Shown here one piece after another: positions 31,702 to 41,736 of a stretch of 64,000 bases of DNA (positions are counted from its first letter, which is position 1; every line of letters starts with the position of its first letter). This DNA is from Moraxella boevrei DSM 14165. GTDB taxonomy: Bacteria > Pseudomonadota > Gammaproteobacteria > Pseudomonadales > Moraxellaceae. The stretch covers positions 1 to 64,000 of the forward strand of contig NZ_KB903775.1 of the NCBI RefSeq assembly GCF_000379845.1. Reading direction: 5' to 3'. The position numbers were made by a program, and so were the translations under genes. The notes under the pieces were generated by a model, which was not told the origin of the DNA, ran no database searches, and worked only from the letters and a program-made list of their open reading frames with translations.

Positions 31702-31811
31702 ATTACTTCTCCATCGTGAGTCAAGGATAATCTTTTTCAATCGTAATCGCTTTGTTTATAACGGTTTATCAAGGCTGATTTTGATTGAGTATTTGATAAA
31801 AATGGTGCAAA

Positions 31812-31872
31812 TTGCCAAACCTAATTTATTTTTTAAATCAGTATTAGACCTATGTTAAATCAAGTTTGGCAA
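31812..31872 (-). other. Inverted repeat in the rpoB-rpoC spacer
   Basis: TTGCCAAAC pairs with GTTTGGCAA, separated by 43 bases. It is a possible long-range stem in the intercistronic RNA, not a typical terminator. Confidence 0.4.
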
Positions 31873-31879
31873 ACCCTGC

Positions 31880-34800
31880 TTAGTTTTTTTGGTTACTGTG
31901 GTCTTTTAGTTCAATGTTAATACCCAGTGATTTAATTTCTTTGGTCAATACATTAAACGACTCTGGCATACCTGGTGCCATGTTTTGCTCACCGTCCACG
32001 ATGTTTTTATACATACGGGTACGACCTTCCACATCATCCGATTTCACGGTTAACATTTCTTGCAAGGTGTAAGCAGCACCGTACGCTTCCAATGCCCAAA
32101 CCTCCATCTCACCAAAACGCTGACCACCGAACTGGGCTTTACCACCAAGCGGTTGTTGGGTAACAAGCGAGTAAGAACCTGTTGAACGAGCGTGCATTTT
32201 ATCATCAACGAGGTGGTTAAGTTTTAACATATACATATAACCCACAGTTACAGGGCGGTCAAACTGTTCGCCTGTCCGTCCATCAAACAACACTTGTTGC
32301 CCACTAGTTGGCATATTGGCAAGCTCTAGCAAACCTTTGATTTGGGTTTCTTTCGCACCGTCAAATACCGCCGTACCCATTGGCACACCTGCACGCAAGT
32401 TTTGAGCCATCGCAATAATTTCATCATCGGTTAAGCTGTTTAAATCAACGGTTTCGCCACCGATTTGGTTATAAATTTTGTCCAAAAATTCACGCAAATC
32501 GCTTACTGCACGTTGGGCTTTAAGCATTTCGTCAATTTTAATCCCCAAACCTCTGGCAGCACCGCCCAAATGGGTTTCCAAAATCTGACCCACATTCATA
32601 CGAGACGGTACGCCTAGCGGGTTTAGTACGACGTCAACAGGGTTACCGTCTTCATCATATGGCATATCTTCTACAGGCATGATACGAGAGACAACGCCCT
32701 TGTTACCATGACGACCCGCCATTTTATCCCCCGGTTGGATACGGCGTTTCACGGCTAGATACACTTTGACAATTTTTTGTACCCCATGTGCCAAATCATC
32801 GCCTGCGGTTAATTTGCGTTTTTTCTCGGTGAATTTTTCATCAATTTCGGCTTGCTTGTCTTTTAAATATTCCGCAATTTGACTTAAACGTTCTGCGGTT
32901 TCTTCTTGTACCGCTTGAATATCAAGCAAAGTTTCAAGCGACATATCTTGCATCATGTCTGCGGTTAATACTGTGCCTGATTTTAAACCTGCACCACCGC
33001 TCACACTCTGACCGCTTAACAAGCTGACGATACGACCACGAGCGGCATTTTCAAAAATGCTTAGCTCTTCTTTTAAGTCTTTACGGTAACTGTCAAGTTG
33101 GGCTTTTTCAATCGCCAATGCACGGCTATCTTTTTCCACGCCATCACGAGTGAATACTTGTACATCAATCACTGTGCCTTTTGTGCCTGATGGTACACGC
33201 AGTGAGGTGTCTTTGACATCAGCGGCTTTTTCACCAAAAATCGCACGCAGTAGTTTTTCTTCTGGGGTAAGTTGGGTTTCGCCTTTTGGCGTTACTTTAC
33301 CCACCAAAATATCACCCCCTTCAACTTCTGCACCGATATACACAATCCCTGCTTCGTCAAGGTTTGCCAACGCAGCTTCGCCCACGTTTGGAATATCGCC
33401 TGTGATTTCTTCTTGACCCAGTTTGGTATCACGAGCCACACAGGTTAATTCTTGGATGTGAATGGTGGTAAAACGGTCTTCTTTCACCACACGTTCTGAT
33501 AACAAAATCGAGTCTTCAAAGTTATAACCATTCCACGGCATAAACGCCACACGCATATTTTGACCTAATGCCAACTCACCCAAATCGGTAGAAGGACCAT
33601 CAGCCAAAATATCTCCACGGGCAATCTCATCGCCAAGGTTCACGATAATGCGTTGGTTGATACAAGTGTTTTGGTTAGAACGGGTGTATTTAATCAAGTT
33701 ATAAATATCAATACCCGCTTCACCTACTTGCATTTCATCTTCGTTAACTTTAACCACGATACGACTGGCATCAACATCCATAATCACCCCGCCCCGTTTG
33801 GCAATGACGCATACGCCACTATCTCGTGCAACGTGGCGTTCCATACCTGTACCGACGAGTGGTTTATCAGAGCGTAAGGTTGGCACGGCTTGACGTTGCA
33901 TGTTTGAACCCATCAAAGCACGGTTCGCATCGTCATGTTCCAAGAATGGAATTAAGCTCGCCGCAACCGACACAACTTGACGTGGTGAAACGTCCATATG
34001 AGTGACCTTATCAGGCGACATACGCACAAATTCACCATAATTACGCACTGATACATAATCTTCGGTCAAACGTCCATTTTCATCAATCGGTGAGTCCGCT
34101 TGTGCAATCACCGTGCCAACTTCTTCAATCGCTGATAAATATTCAATTTCATCAGTAACTTGACCATCTACCACTTTTAAATAAGGCGTTTCCAAGAACC
34201 CAAACTCATTGGTTTTGGCATAAACTGCCAACGAGTTAATCAAACCAATATTCGGACCTTCAGGCGTTTCAATCGGACACACACGACCGTAATGTGTTTG
34301 GTGCACGTCACGCACTTCAAAACCTGCACGTTCACGGGTCAAACCTCCTGGTCCTAACGCAGAAACACGGCGTTTATGGGTAATCTCTGACAACGGGTTA
34401 TTTTGATCCATAAATTGTGACAGTTGTGATGAACCGAAGAATTCTTTAATCGCTGCTGCCACAGGTTTTGAATTAATCAAATCTTGTGGGGATAGATTAT
34501 CCGATTCGGCTGAGCTTAGACGCTCTTTGACCGCACGTTCCACACGCACCAAGCCAACACGAAATTGGTTTTCGGTCATCTCACCAACTGAACGCACACG
34601 GCGATTACCCAAGTGGTCAATATCATCCACTTCACCACGACCATCACGGATATCTACCAACATTTTTAAGGTATCAATAATATCAGCATGGGTCAAAATA
34701 CCACGCTCACGTTGTAACTCTGGGTCATTCGTTGGCTCAAATTCACGTCCCAAACGGCGGTTAAACTTCATACGCCCTACGTTTGACAAATCATAACGTT

Positions 34801-35998
34801 CTGAACTAAAAAACATCATTTCAAACAGTTTTTCAGCCGTTTCTAAGGTTGGTGGCTCACCTGGACGCATCACTTTGTAAATTTCAATCAAAGCTTCTTC
34901 ACGTGTCAAAGCGGTATCCGCACGCAACGTATCAGCAATATAGGAACCATGGTCAATGTCATTGGTAAACAAAATACTAAATTCTTTGACATTATTGGCA
35001 CTGATTTTTACCAAAGTCTCATGGTCAAGCACTTGGTTAGCATACGCAATGACCTCTTCATTCACAACGATGTCTTGTGCCAAAATACGCTCATACAAAT
35101 ATTCATCAGGCACCGCTAACTTTTGCATACCTGATTGCTCAATTTGACGAATGATACGAGCGTTAATACGTTTGCCTTGTTCTACCAACACTTTACCGTC
35201 TGGTGCAACGATGTCAAACTGAGCCATTTCACCACGCAAACGGTCAGCCACTAGGTCAATTTCAAATTGTTCTTCGCCTTTATACACGCTAATCTTTTCA
35301 TAAAACGCATCCAAAATTTGTTGCGTATTCATACCAATAGCGTGCAAAATCACCGTTGCCAATAATTTACGACGTCGGTCAATACGAGCAAATACCAAAT
35401 CTTTGGCATCAAACTCAAAATCCAACCAAGACCCACGGTAAGGAATAATACGTGCGTTATAGAGCACCTTGCCACTTGAATGCGATTTGCCTTTATCATG
35501 GTCAAAAAACACCCCTGGCGAACGGTGCAACTGTGACACAATCACACGCTCTGTACCGTTAATCACGAACGTACCGTTTTCGGTCATCAGTGGAATTTCA
35601 CCCATGTACACACTTTGCTCACGGATATCTTTAATCGCCGCCGTTGCCGTTTTATCTTTCGCATCTTTATCTTTAATAATCAAACGAATTTTGACACGAA
35701 GCGGTGCTGCATAAGTTGAACCACGCAAAATACACTCACGCACATCAAACTCAGGTTTGCCCAAATAATACTCAACAAACTGCAACTCAGCATTACCCGT
35801 ATGACTCTCAATCGGGAAAATAGAATTAAAAGCAGCCTGCAAACCAATGTTCTCACGACCTTTAGGCTTTTTATGTTCTTGCAAAAACTGCTCATAAGAA
35901 GCCACCTGAATTGCCAACAAATACGGCACATCCATCACGGTGGGCAATTGAGCAAAACTTTTACGAATGCGTTTTTTTTCAGTATACGAGTATGCCAT
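31880..35998 (-). CDS. rpoB: RNA polymerase beta subunit
   Basis: This 1372-aa subunit is near the family length (about 1342-1370). The rifampicin-binding cluster reads [20 protein letters not shown] then [11 protein letters not shown], which carries the wild-type Asp, His and Ser at the main resistance positions. The C-terminal clamp region has [20 protein letters not shown]. It is downstream of rplL after a spacer that contains a terminator-like hairpin. Confidence 0.97.
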   Translation of the reverse strand: MAYSYTEKKRIRKSFAQLPTVMDVPYLLAIQVASYEQFLQEHKKPKGRENIGLQAAFNSIFPIESHTGNAELQFVEYYLGKPEFDVRECILRGSTYAAPLRVKIRLIIKDKDAKDKTATAAIKDIREQSVYMGEIPLMTENGTFVINGTERVIVSQLHRSPGVFFDHDKGKSHSSGKVLYNARIIPYRGSWLDFEFDAKDLVFARIDRRRKLLATVILHAIGMNTQQILDAFYEKISVYKGEEQFEIDLVADRLRGEMAQFDIVAPDGKVLVEQGKRINARIIRQIEQSGMQKLAVPDEYLYERILAQDIVVNEEVIAYANQVLDHETLVKISANNVKEFSILFTNDIDHGSYIADTLRADTALTREEALIEIYKVMRPGEPPTLETAEKLFEMMFFSSERYDLSNVGRMKFNRRLGREFEPTNDPELQRERGILTHADIIDTLKMLVDIRDGRGEVDDIDHLGNRRVRSVGEMTENQFRVGLVRVERAVKERLSSAESDNLSPQDLINSKPVAAAIKEFFGSSQLSQFMDQNNPLSEITHKRRVSALGPGGLTRERAGFEVRDVHQTHYGRVCPIETPEGPNIGLINSLAVYAKTNEFGFLETPYLKVVDGQVTDEIEYLSAIEEVGTVIAQADSPIDENGRLTEDYVSVRNYGEFVRMSPDKVTHMDVSPRQVVSVAASLIPFLEHDDANRALMGSNMQRQAVPTLRSDKPLVGTGMERHVARDSGVCVIAKRGGVIMDVDASRIVVKVNEDEMQVGEAGIDIYNLIKYTRSNQNTCINQRIIVNLGDEIARGDILADGPSTDLGELALGQNMRVAFMPWNGYNFEDSILLSERVVKEDRFTTIHIQELTCVARDTKLGQEEITGDIPNVGEAALANLDEAGIVYIGAEVEGGDILVGKVTPKGETQLTPEEKLLRAIFGEKAADVKDTSLRVPSGTKGTVIDVQVFTRDGVEKDSRALAIEKAQLDSYRKDLKEELSIFENAARGRIVSLLSGQSVSGGAGLKSGTVLTADMMQDMSLETLLDIQAVQEETAERLSQIAEYLKDKQAEIDEKFTEKKRKLTAGDDLAHGVQKIVKVYLAVKRRIQPGDKMAGRHGNKGVVSRIMPVEDMPYDEDGNPVDVVLNPLGVPSRMNVGQILETHLGGAARGLGIKIDEMLKAQRAVSDLREFLDKIYNQIGGETVDLNSLTDDEIIAMAQNLRAGVPMGTAVFDGAKETQIKGLLELANMPTSGQQVLFDGRTGEQFDRPVTVGYMYMLKLNHLVDDKMHARSTGSYSLVTQQPLGGKAQFGGQRFGEMEVWALEAYGAAYTLQEMLTVKSDDVEGRTRMYKNIVDGEQNMAPGMPESFNVLTKEIKSLGINIELKDHSNQKN

Positions 35999-36400
35999 TA
36001 AAAGTCCTTAAACATTCAAAGCGTTAATGCTACCCAAACACCTAGCCTATTTGTAACCACAAACAAACCCAAATGCTGGAATTTATCGTCTAACAAAACC
36101 CATTTTTAAAGCCAAAACTTTAACCGCTTAGCTTAACCTTAAAAAGATCAAATCTTGCCAAACATCATCAATACAACTAACTTAACCAACAAATCAGATC
36201 AAACATCTAACTTATCTTATTCTTGTGGAAAAATAACCGCCAACAAAAAACACACGAAAACGACAAAAAGCCAAACACCCAACTGGCATTTAGCTTTTAG
36301 CGAAATTCATTGATTAGCAATGTTATTTTTTTGCATGAAACAAAAGTGTCCTTTGTCGCTGTGCCACGTCTGACACGAAAGGTCAAGTTTTTTATTATAC
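35999..36400. other. Long spacer upstream of rpoB, no gene seen
   Basis: About 400 AT-rich bases separate the rplL terminator hairpin from rpoB. I see no plausible coding frame. The region may hold a second rpoBC promoter, but I could not identify one confidently. Confidence 0.4.
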
Positions 36401-36436
36401 AAAAAAAAAGTCATTATTGCAAGAACAATAATGACT
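36401..36436 (-). terminator. Terminator/attenuator between rplL and rpoB
   Basis: AGTCATTATTG pairs with CAATAATGACT around CAAGAA; nine T follow on the minus strand. In E. coli the same spacer holds a partial terminator and an RNase III site, and the location here suggests the same role. Confidence 0.85.
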
Positions 36437-36488
36437 ATTGTGAAGTGAAATATCAGACTAAATTAGCCCAAAGCTCACGCAACGAGAA

Positions 36489-36866
36489 TTATTTCAACTC
36501 TACAGTTGCCCCTGCTTCTTCTAATTTTTTCTTCAATTCTTCAGCTTCAGCTTTATTTGCACCTTCTTTAACAGTTTGTGGTGCACCTTCAACTAAGTCT
36601 TTCGCTTCTTTCAAGCCTAAACCCGTGATTTCACGAACTGCTTTAATAACAGCTACTTTCTTGTCACCAGCACCAGTCAACACAACGTTAAAGTCATCTT
36701 TTTCTTCAGCAGCAGCACCGCCAGCGTCGCCACCACCGACAACTGCAACCGCAGCTGCCGCAGCTGATACACCAAATTTTTCTTCCATTGCAGAGATAAG
36801 TTCTACAATTTCCATTACTGATTTTTCAGCGATTGCATCAAGGATTTCTTGGTTAGTTAATGCCAT
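36489..36866 (-). CDS. rplL: Ribosomal protein bL12 (L7/L12)
   Basis: This 125-aa acidic stalk protein has the N-terminal dimer domain (residues 1-33), an Ala/Gly hinge (34-52) and the conserved factor-binding C-terminal domain [16 protein letters not shown]. It recruits translation GTPases. It is last before the terminator and 60 bases from rplJ. Confidence 0.97.
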   Translation of the reverse strand: MALTNQEILDAIAEKSVMEIVELISAMEEKFGVSAAAAAVAVVGGGDAGGAAAEEKDDFNVVLTGAGDKKVAVIKAVREITGLGLKEAKDLVEGAPQTVKEGANKAEAEELKKKLEEAGATVELK

Positions 36867-36926
36867 GATAAATATTCCTAAATAAGTGAATTTGTTTAAA
36901 TATTACAATACAAAACTGGCGAAAAA

Positions 36927-37430
36927 TTAAGCCGCTTCGTCTTGCATTTTGTCGCGTAGAGCCGCAAGAGTACGTACAAGTTTGCCAGCCGCAGCTTCTT
37001 TCATTGTACCCATCAAGCGCGCAATCGCTTCGTCGTAAGTTGGTAAGGTTGCCAAACGGTCAATATCTTTGCCCGCAATAAACTCACCACCAAAAGCTGC
37101 ACCTTTGATTTCAAACTTATCGTTTGTTTTTGCAAACTCTTTAAACAAACGTGCTGCTGCACCTGGATGTTCATTTGAGAAAGCAATTAGTGTTGGACCT
37201 GTGAACACTTCATTCAATACTGCATAGTCAGTGTCTTCTAAGGCACGGCGTAACAAAGTATTACGCACAATACGCATTTCAACACCTGCTGCACGAGCAT
37301 CTTTACGAAGTTGGGTCATTTTGCCGACTGTCACACCACGTGCGTCAGCAACAACAGCAGAAAGGGCACCTTTGGCAGATTCACTTACTTCAGCAACAAT
37401 CGCTTGTTTGTCTTGAAGATTTAATGCCAT
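36927..37430 (-). CDS. rplJ: Ribosomal protein uL10
   Basis: ATG at 37430 with GGAG upstream gives 167 aa starting [15 protein letters not shown], as is usual for uL10. The upstream in-frame extension lies in the untranslated leader. uL10 holds the L12 stalk and, with L12, binds its own leader to repress translation. Confidence 0.96.
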   Translation of the reverse strand: MALNLQDKQAIVAEVSESAKGALSAVVADARGVTVGKMTQLRKDARAAGVEMRIVRNTLLRRALEDTDYAVLNEVFTGPTLIAFSNEHPGAAARLFKEFAKTNDKFEIKGAAFGGEFIAGKDIDRLATLPTYDEAIARLMGTMKEAAAGKLVRTLAALRDKMQDEAA

Positions 37431-37565
37431 GGGTTGTCTCCATATTATTAATAACAAAATTAACAACAAATTGTCATTAATAAAGCCAATTTTAATAATC
37501 AACGTTTAAAGAACGCCAATTATCGTGAATGTATGGGGTTTAAGTTAACTAAAACCAATTTAAAC

Positions 37566-37668
37566 CTTCCATCTGCGTAGGCAGCTATCTATTAAACAGT
37601 GCTTTAAATATGTGTAACAGTATTAAAGCACCGAACCTACGGTCTTAGACAGCACAACCCGTGTGCTG
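37566..37668 (-). ncRNA. L10 leader (autoregulatory element) of rplJL
   Basis: Read on the minus strand the region has the expected hallmarks of the L10-L12 binding leader: a GTAGGTTCGGTGCTTTAATA segment, a partly complementary AAAGCAC arm and the conserved CCTACGCAGATGG, located in the 280-base spacer upstream of rplJ. Boundaries are approximate. Confidence 0.7.
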
Positions 37669-37711
37669 AACTAAATTTTGAAATTTTTAGAAAATCTGTC
37701 AAATTACCAAA

Positions 37712-38410
37712 TTATGCTAGACGGTATGGAACTGGATCTAAAGTAATACCCGGCCCCATGGTGCTAGACAAAGTAATTTTCTTGATATAAATACCTTTTG
37801 AAGTCGCAGGTTTTGCTTTTTTCAAATCCGCAATCAACGCACGAGCGTTATCTTCAATTTGTTCAGCCGTGAAACCGACTTGACCAATCGTGGTATGGAT
37901 AATACCTGCTTTATCAACACGGTATTGTGCTTGACCAGCTTTGGTATTTTTAACTGCTTCCGCAACGTTTGGTGTCACGGTACCAACTTTTGGGTTTGGC
38001 ATCAAGCCACGTGGACCTAGAATTGTACCTAATTGACCAACAATACGCATTGCATCAGGTGAAGCGATGACCACATCGAAGTCCATGTTACCTGCTTTAA
38101 TGCTATCTGCTAAGTCTTCAAAACCAACGATATCTGCACCCGCTTCTTTAGCGGCATCCGCTGCTGCACCTTGTGCAAACACAGCAACACGTTTGGTTTT
38201 ACCAGTACCTGCAGGTAAGTTAGTTGCACCACGAACCACTTGGTCAGATTTACGTGGGTCAACGCCCAAGTTTACTGCGATATCAATTGATTCTTTGAAT
38301 TTTGCAGGTGGCAAGCTGTTTAAAATCGCTACCGCTTCTGCAAGGGTGTATTGTTTGTTTGCATCAAATTTTTCAGCAATTGCTTTTTGACGTTTAGTTA
38401 ATTTAGCCAT
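37712..38410 (-). CDS. rplA: Ribosomal protein uL1
   Basis: This 232-aa protein has the family signature [31 protein letters not shown] and the C-terminal Pro-rich end. It binds 23S rRNA at the L1 stalk and regulates rplKA translation. It overlaps rplK by 1 base (TAATG). Confidence 0.97.
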   Translation of the reverse strand: MAKLTKRQKAIAEKFDANKQYTLAEAVAILNSLPPAKFKESIDIAVNLGVDPRKSDQVVRGATNLPAGTGKTKRVAVFAQGAAADAAKEAGADIVGFEDLADSIKAGNMDFDVVIASPDAMRIVGQLGTILGPRGLMPNPKVGTVTPNVAEAVKNTKAGQAQYRVDKAGIIHTTIGQVGFTAEQIEDNARALIADLKKAKPATSKGIYIKKITLSSTMGPGITLDPVPYRLA

Positions 38411-38841
38411 TACAGACCCTCCACATCAATACCCATTGAGCGAGCTGTACCAGCGATTGTACGCACGGCAGCTTCTAGCTCAGCAGCGGTCAAGTCTGCT
38501 TCTTTGGTTTTTACAATTTCTTCTAATTGAGCACGGGTTACTTTACCCACTTTGGTTTTGTTTGGCACACCAGAACCTTTTGCAACACCCGCAGCTTTAC
38601 GAATTAAGAAAGCGGCAGGTGGCGATTTCATGATAAAAGTAAATGATTTATCATTGTAAACCGTGATTTCTACTGGAACTGGTAAACCTGGTTCCATGTT
38701 AGAAGTTGCAGCGTTAAATTCTTTACAGAACGCCATAATGTTAACACCTTTTTGACCCAATGCTGGACCAATCGGTGGTGATGGGTTTGCTTTGCCAGCA
38801 GGCACTTGCAATTTGATGTAGCCATCAATTTTCTTAGCCAT
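38410..38841 (-). CDS. rplK: Ribosomal protein uL11
   Basis: This 143-aa protein has the N-terminal [20 protein letters not shown] and a C-terminal rRNA-binding domain with [12 protein letters not shown]. It forms the GTPase-associated centre and is the thiostrepton site. A promoter lies about 115 bases upstream. Confidence 0.97.
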   Translation of the reverse strand: MAKKIDGYIKLQVPAGKANPSPPIGPALGQKGVNIMAFCKEFNAATSNMEPGLPVPVEITVYNDKSFTFIMKSPPAAFLIRKAAGVAKGSGVPNKTKVGKVTRAQLEEIVKTKEADLTAAELEAAVRTIAGTARSMGIDVEGL

Positions 38842-38956
38842 AATAGACTCCTTATTGTGGGTATAACGCTATCTTTAACGATAGCTCCCCTGTGATATAT
38901 AACGTTTTCTTGTAAATTAAACCAAAAAATAAAAGGCCTAGCCACAAAAAGACACT

Positions 38957-38984
38957 ATTATAATGATTTTTTATAAAAGGTAAA
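38957..38984 (-). promoter_or_regulatory. Promoter candidate of the rplKAJL operon
   Basis: On the minus strand TTTACC and a perfect TATAAT are separated by 16 bases. It lies between nusG and rplK. Confidence 0.55.
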
Positions 38985-39043
38985 GCATTCTTTGAAGTTT
39001 TTCACAAAATTGCAAACAAAGGATTGCTAAAATTTGGTCTAAA

Positions 39044-39577
39044 TTAAGCGTTGGCTTTTTCCACTTGGTTAAACTCAAGCTCTACAGGGGTTGGACGATT
39101 AAACACATTTACCGTTAACTGCAAGCGGGATTTTTCATAATCCACTTTTTCCACCAAGCCTTTAAACTCGGTAAATGGACCGTCAATCACCAACACTTCT
39201 TCACCTGGTTCAAACAACGTTTTTGGACGCGGTTTATTTTCGTTATGGTTCAAACGATTTAAAATGGTATCCGCTTCTTTTTGGGTAATTGGTGCAGGAT
39301 TTTCAGGTGTACCACCAATAAAGCCCATCACACGGGGACATTCTTTTACCAAATGCCAGGTATGGTCATTCATCTCCATTTCAATCAACACATAACCTGG
39401 AAAAAATTTTCGCTCACTTTTACGTTTTTTGCCGTCACGCATTTCAATCACTTCTTCGGTCGGCACAAGTACCTGACCAAATAACTCTTTATGTTCACTG
39501 CGATTGATACGCTCAATCAGTGAACGTTGCACTTGTTTTTCAAAACCTGAAAATGCTTGTACGATATACCAACGCAT
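39044..39577 (-). CDS. nusG: Transcription termination/antitermination protein NusG
   Basis: ATG at 39577 gives 177 aa beginning [17 protein letters not shown], the usual NusG start; a leading extension to 39610 is not needed. The NGN domain (1-115) binds RNA polymerase and the KOW domain is at about 125-175 ([19 protein letters not shown]). It couples transcription to ribosomes and Rho. Confidence 0.96.
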   Translation of the reverse strand: MRWYIVQAFSGFEKQVQRSLIERINRSEHKELFGQVLVPTEEVIEMRDGKKRKSERKFFPGYVLIEMEMNDHTWHLVKECPRVMGFIGGTPENPAPITQKEADTILNRLNHNENKPRPKTLFEPGEEVLVIDGPFTEFKGLVEKVDYEKSRLQLTVNVFNRPTPVELEFNQVEKANA

Positions 39578-39614
39578 GGGCGAGATTCCTATAACTTGTT
39601 TAAAAACCATACAT

Positions 39615-39637
39615 AAAAACCCACAATTGTGGGCTTT
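39615..39637 (-). terminator. Terminator-like hairpin between secE and nusG
   Basis: CCCAC AATT GTGGG with extra A-T pairs is followed on the minus strand by five T. The stem is short, so partial termination is more likely than full. Confidence 0.5.
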
Positions 39638-39693
39638 TATACTTTATAAATTCAACTTAAAAATGTTGGTCAAAACCAATTAATCATTGAAAA

Positions 39694-40158
39694 TCAACCA
39701 ATCACCAACTGCATAATTTGGGAGGATGTCACATCCAATACCCAAACTAAAAATGCCAATATCAAACTAACCACCACGCTTTGCCAAGTATATTGGCTCG
39801 TTTCTACTTTAGTTGGCCATGTGACTCGGCGTAACTCAATGCGAGCGTCTAATAACAAGGTTTTAAACGCACTACCTTGGTTGGTAAATGCCAAAGCAAT
39901 AAAGGCAGAAATAATCAATGTTGCAATTACGCCGATGCGAGTCCAAACATTGTTTGCTGGTTGCCAATAAGCTGGTAAATACTGATTTACCAAGGTTGCA
40001 GAAATTAAAGCGACAATCGCATACAGCCATAGTGCAATGTCTTTTGCAGAATGCCTTTTAGCAACTTCAATCGCAGGTGTTTCACGGATAATTATTGGTT
40101 CACCAGACACCCTTTCGCCGTTAAGCTCTGCTAGTTTTTTTTCTAGCATATTTTTCAT
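39694..40158 (-). CDS. secE: Preprotein translocase subunit SecE
   Basis: This 154-aa protein has three hydrophobic segments at about residues 42-60, 73-92 and 126-148. The signature ELRRVTWPTKVETSQYTWQ lies before the last segment, which is the conserved SecE helix that clamps SecY. Three-helix SecE is the enterobacterial type. It follows tRNA-Trp and precedes nusG. Confidence 0.95.
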   Translation of the reverse strand: MKNMLEKKLAELNGERVSGEPIIIRETPAIEVAKRHSAKDIALWLYAIVALISATLVNQYLPAYWQPANNVWTRIGVIATLIISAFIALAFTNQGSAFKTLLLDARIELRRVTWPTKVETSQYTWQSVVVSLILAFLVWVLDVTSSQIMQLVIG

Positions 40159-40226
40159 AAGGCTGTCCTGTCTGACATTTTTGACACATTAAAATGATGA
40201 AAAATCATTTTAATAAAACGAATAAA

Positions 40227-40302
40227 TGGCAGGCGATGAGGGACTCGAACCCCCAACATTCGGTTTTGGAGACCGACGCTCTACCAATTGAACTAATCGC
40301 CT
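40227..40302 (-). tRNA. trpT: tRNA-Trp (anticodon CCA)
   Basis: On the minus strand the cloverleaf runs AGGCGAT ... ATCGCCT G, with CCA encoded. The anticodon loop CTCCAAAA holds CCA. The T arm is GGGGG TTCGAGT CCCTC. It is just upstream of secE and shares its promoter. Confidence 0.97.
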
Positions 40303-40321
40303 TTAATCGTTAGGAAACCGT

Positions 40322-40349
40322 ATTATACTTCGTTTTTGACAAATTGCAA
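40322..40349 (-). promoter_or_regulatory. Promoter of tRNA-Trp-secE-nusG
   Basis: On the minus strand TTGCAA and TATAAT are separated by 16 bases; the -10 lies about 20 bases upstream of the tRNA 5' end. Confidence 0.7.
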
Positions 40350-40408
40350 GTATTTTTGCATTTTTTTGTGAGTTTTTACCAAAAATCACTCAAAATCTTG
40401 CTAATACT

Positions 40409-41641
40409 TTACCAATAAAGTACCCATGCGTTACTCACATCCACGCGTGAGTCGGCATTAATTTTATCTTTAAGTGCCAAAGCAGTATCTTTACCTGTTT
40501 CTGGTCCGACAACCACACGCACGCCTCGGCTAGTTTGGCTAGTTTTAACTTTATAACCTGCTGATTGCAGTTTTTTTGCGATTTCATCCGCTTTTTTTTG
40601 GTCAGATGCTAAGGCGACTTGTACACCAAAAGTACCTTTAGCATCGGTTGTTTTTGCGGTTTGACGCGCTTCTTTGAGTTTGTCATTGGCAGTTTGAAAT
40701 TGTTGTTTTTGTTGGGCTTGGGCTTGGGCTTCTTGCTGCAAGCGTTTTGCTTGTTTTTCACTCGGAATGATGAGTTGTTGCCCAACTCTTAACGATGTAT
40801 TTTTATCTAAACCATTGGCTTGTGCTAAAGCATCAACAGGCACGTTGTAACGGCGAGATAGTTGGATTAAACCTTCACCACGTTTCACTTGATACGTACT
40901 TGGGCGAATTTTTTCTTGTTGCTGGGCTTGTAGTTGGGCTTGTTTTTGTTGTTCTGATTGCTGTTTTTCAACTTTTTGTCTTTGGGCTTGTTCAGCTTTT
41001 TCTTGAGCTTGTTTTTCTAATTTTTGTTTTTCAAGTTGAGCTTGTTGTTGTTTCGCTTGCTCTTGTTCTTTTTGACGTTTTTGTTTTGCCAGTTTTTCTT
41101 GTTGTTGCTTTTGTTGTTGGGCAATTTCACGTTGTTTTTGCTCGGCTTGTCGCTCGGCCGCGCGAGTTTCTTGCTGAGTTAATTCAATTTTTTTTTGTAC
41201 AATTTCAGGGCTTGCTTGTTCAACGACTTGTGGCTGTGTGGTTGCCGATGGCTTTGTGGTATCGACAGGACGTGGCGTTACCACAGGACGAGCGATTTCG
41301 TCTTCTTTGACATACAGTTGATTTTCAGCACGGCTACGGGCAATTGCTTCGGCTTCAATGCGTTGTTGCTCGGTCAAATAGCGTTGGGCTTCTTTTTCTT
41401 GCTGTTCTACGCGTTGTTCACGTTCTTTTTGTTTTTGGGCCAAAATATTTTGTTCAGTTTGAATATCGGCAGTCAGCGGTTGTATCATATTGTGGTCTTG
41501 TTTGGGCACGACAACCGGTTTGGCAGGAGCTTGATTTTCTACCGAATTTTGTTCCGTCATAATTTGGTTAAGCGTCGCATATAGCAACACACTACCGCCC
41601 AGCAACACACATACACCGACTAAGGCTTTATTTTTTAGCAT
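40409..41641 (-). CDS. LysM and SPOR domain cell-envelope protein (DedD position)
   Basis: This 410-aa protein has a membrane anchor at about residues 7-26 and a Gln/Lys/Glu-rich coiled coil at about 60-245. A LysM domain follows at about 250-296 (TYQVKRGEGLIQLSRRYNVP), and the SPOR domain is at about 333-408 (GTFGVQVALASDQKKADEIAK). Both domains bind peptidoglycan, so a divisome role is likely. It is downstream of folC, where E. coli carries dedD, but DedD lacks a LysM domain. Exact function is inferred. Confidence 0.75.
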   Translation of the reverse strand: MLKNKALVGVCVLLGGSVLLYATLNQIMTEQNSVENQAPAKPVVVPKQDHNMIQPLTADIQTEQNILAQKQKEREQRVEQQEKEAQRYLTEQQRIEAEAIARSRAENQLYVKEDEIARPVVTPRPVDTTKPSATTQPQVVEQASPEIVQKKIELTQQETRAAERQAEQKQREIAQQQKQQQEKLAKQKRQKEQEQAKQQQAQLEKQKLEKQAQEKAEQAQRQKVEKQQSEQQKQAQLQAQQQEKIRPSTYQVKRGEGLIQLSRRYNVPVDALAQANGLDKNTSLRVGQQLIIPSEKQAKRLQQEAQAQAQQKQQFQTANDKLKEARQTAKTTDAKGTFGVQVALASDQKKADEIAKKLQSAGYKVKTSQTSRGVRVVVGPETGKDTALALKDKINADSRVDVSNAWVLYW

Positions 41642-41736
41642 AATAAAAAATCCAAATTTTTAATTAACTTATTTTTAATAAAATAGCCAATGATAATATT
41701 AGCGTAAAACGTGCCAATAATAAATATTTTTTTACA

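Noticed and set aside
34320-34460. Rifampicin resistance change in rpoB
   Set aside because: The visible Asp, His and Ser positions in the cluster are the wild-type residues.
36310-36885. Plus-strand 191-codon frame across rplL
   Set aside because: It runs antisense through the whole of rplL and the terminator; the Ala/Ser content mirrors rplL.
40795-41310. Plus-strand 171-codon hydrophobic frame
   Set aside because: It is the antisense of the Gln/Lys coiled coil in the LysM/SPOR gene; Leu/Val/Phe richness comes from the reverse strand.
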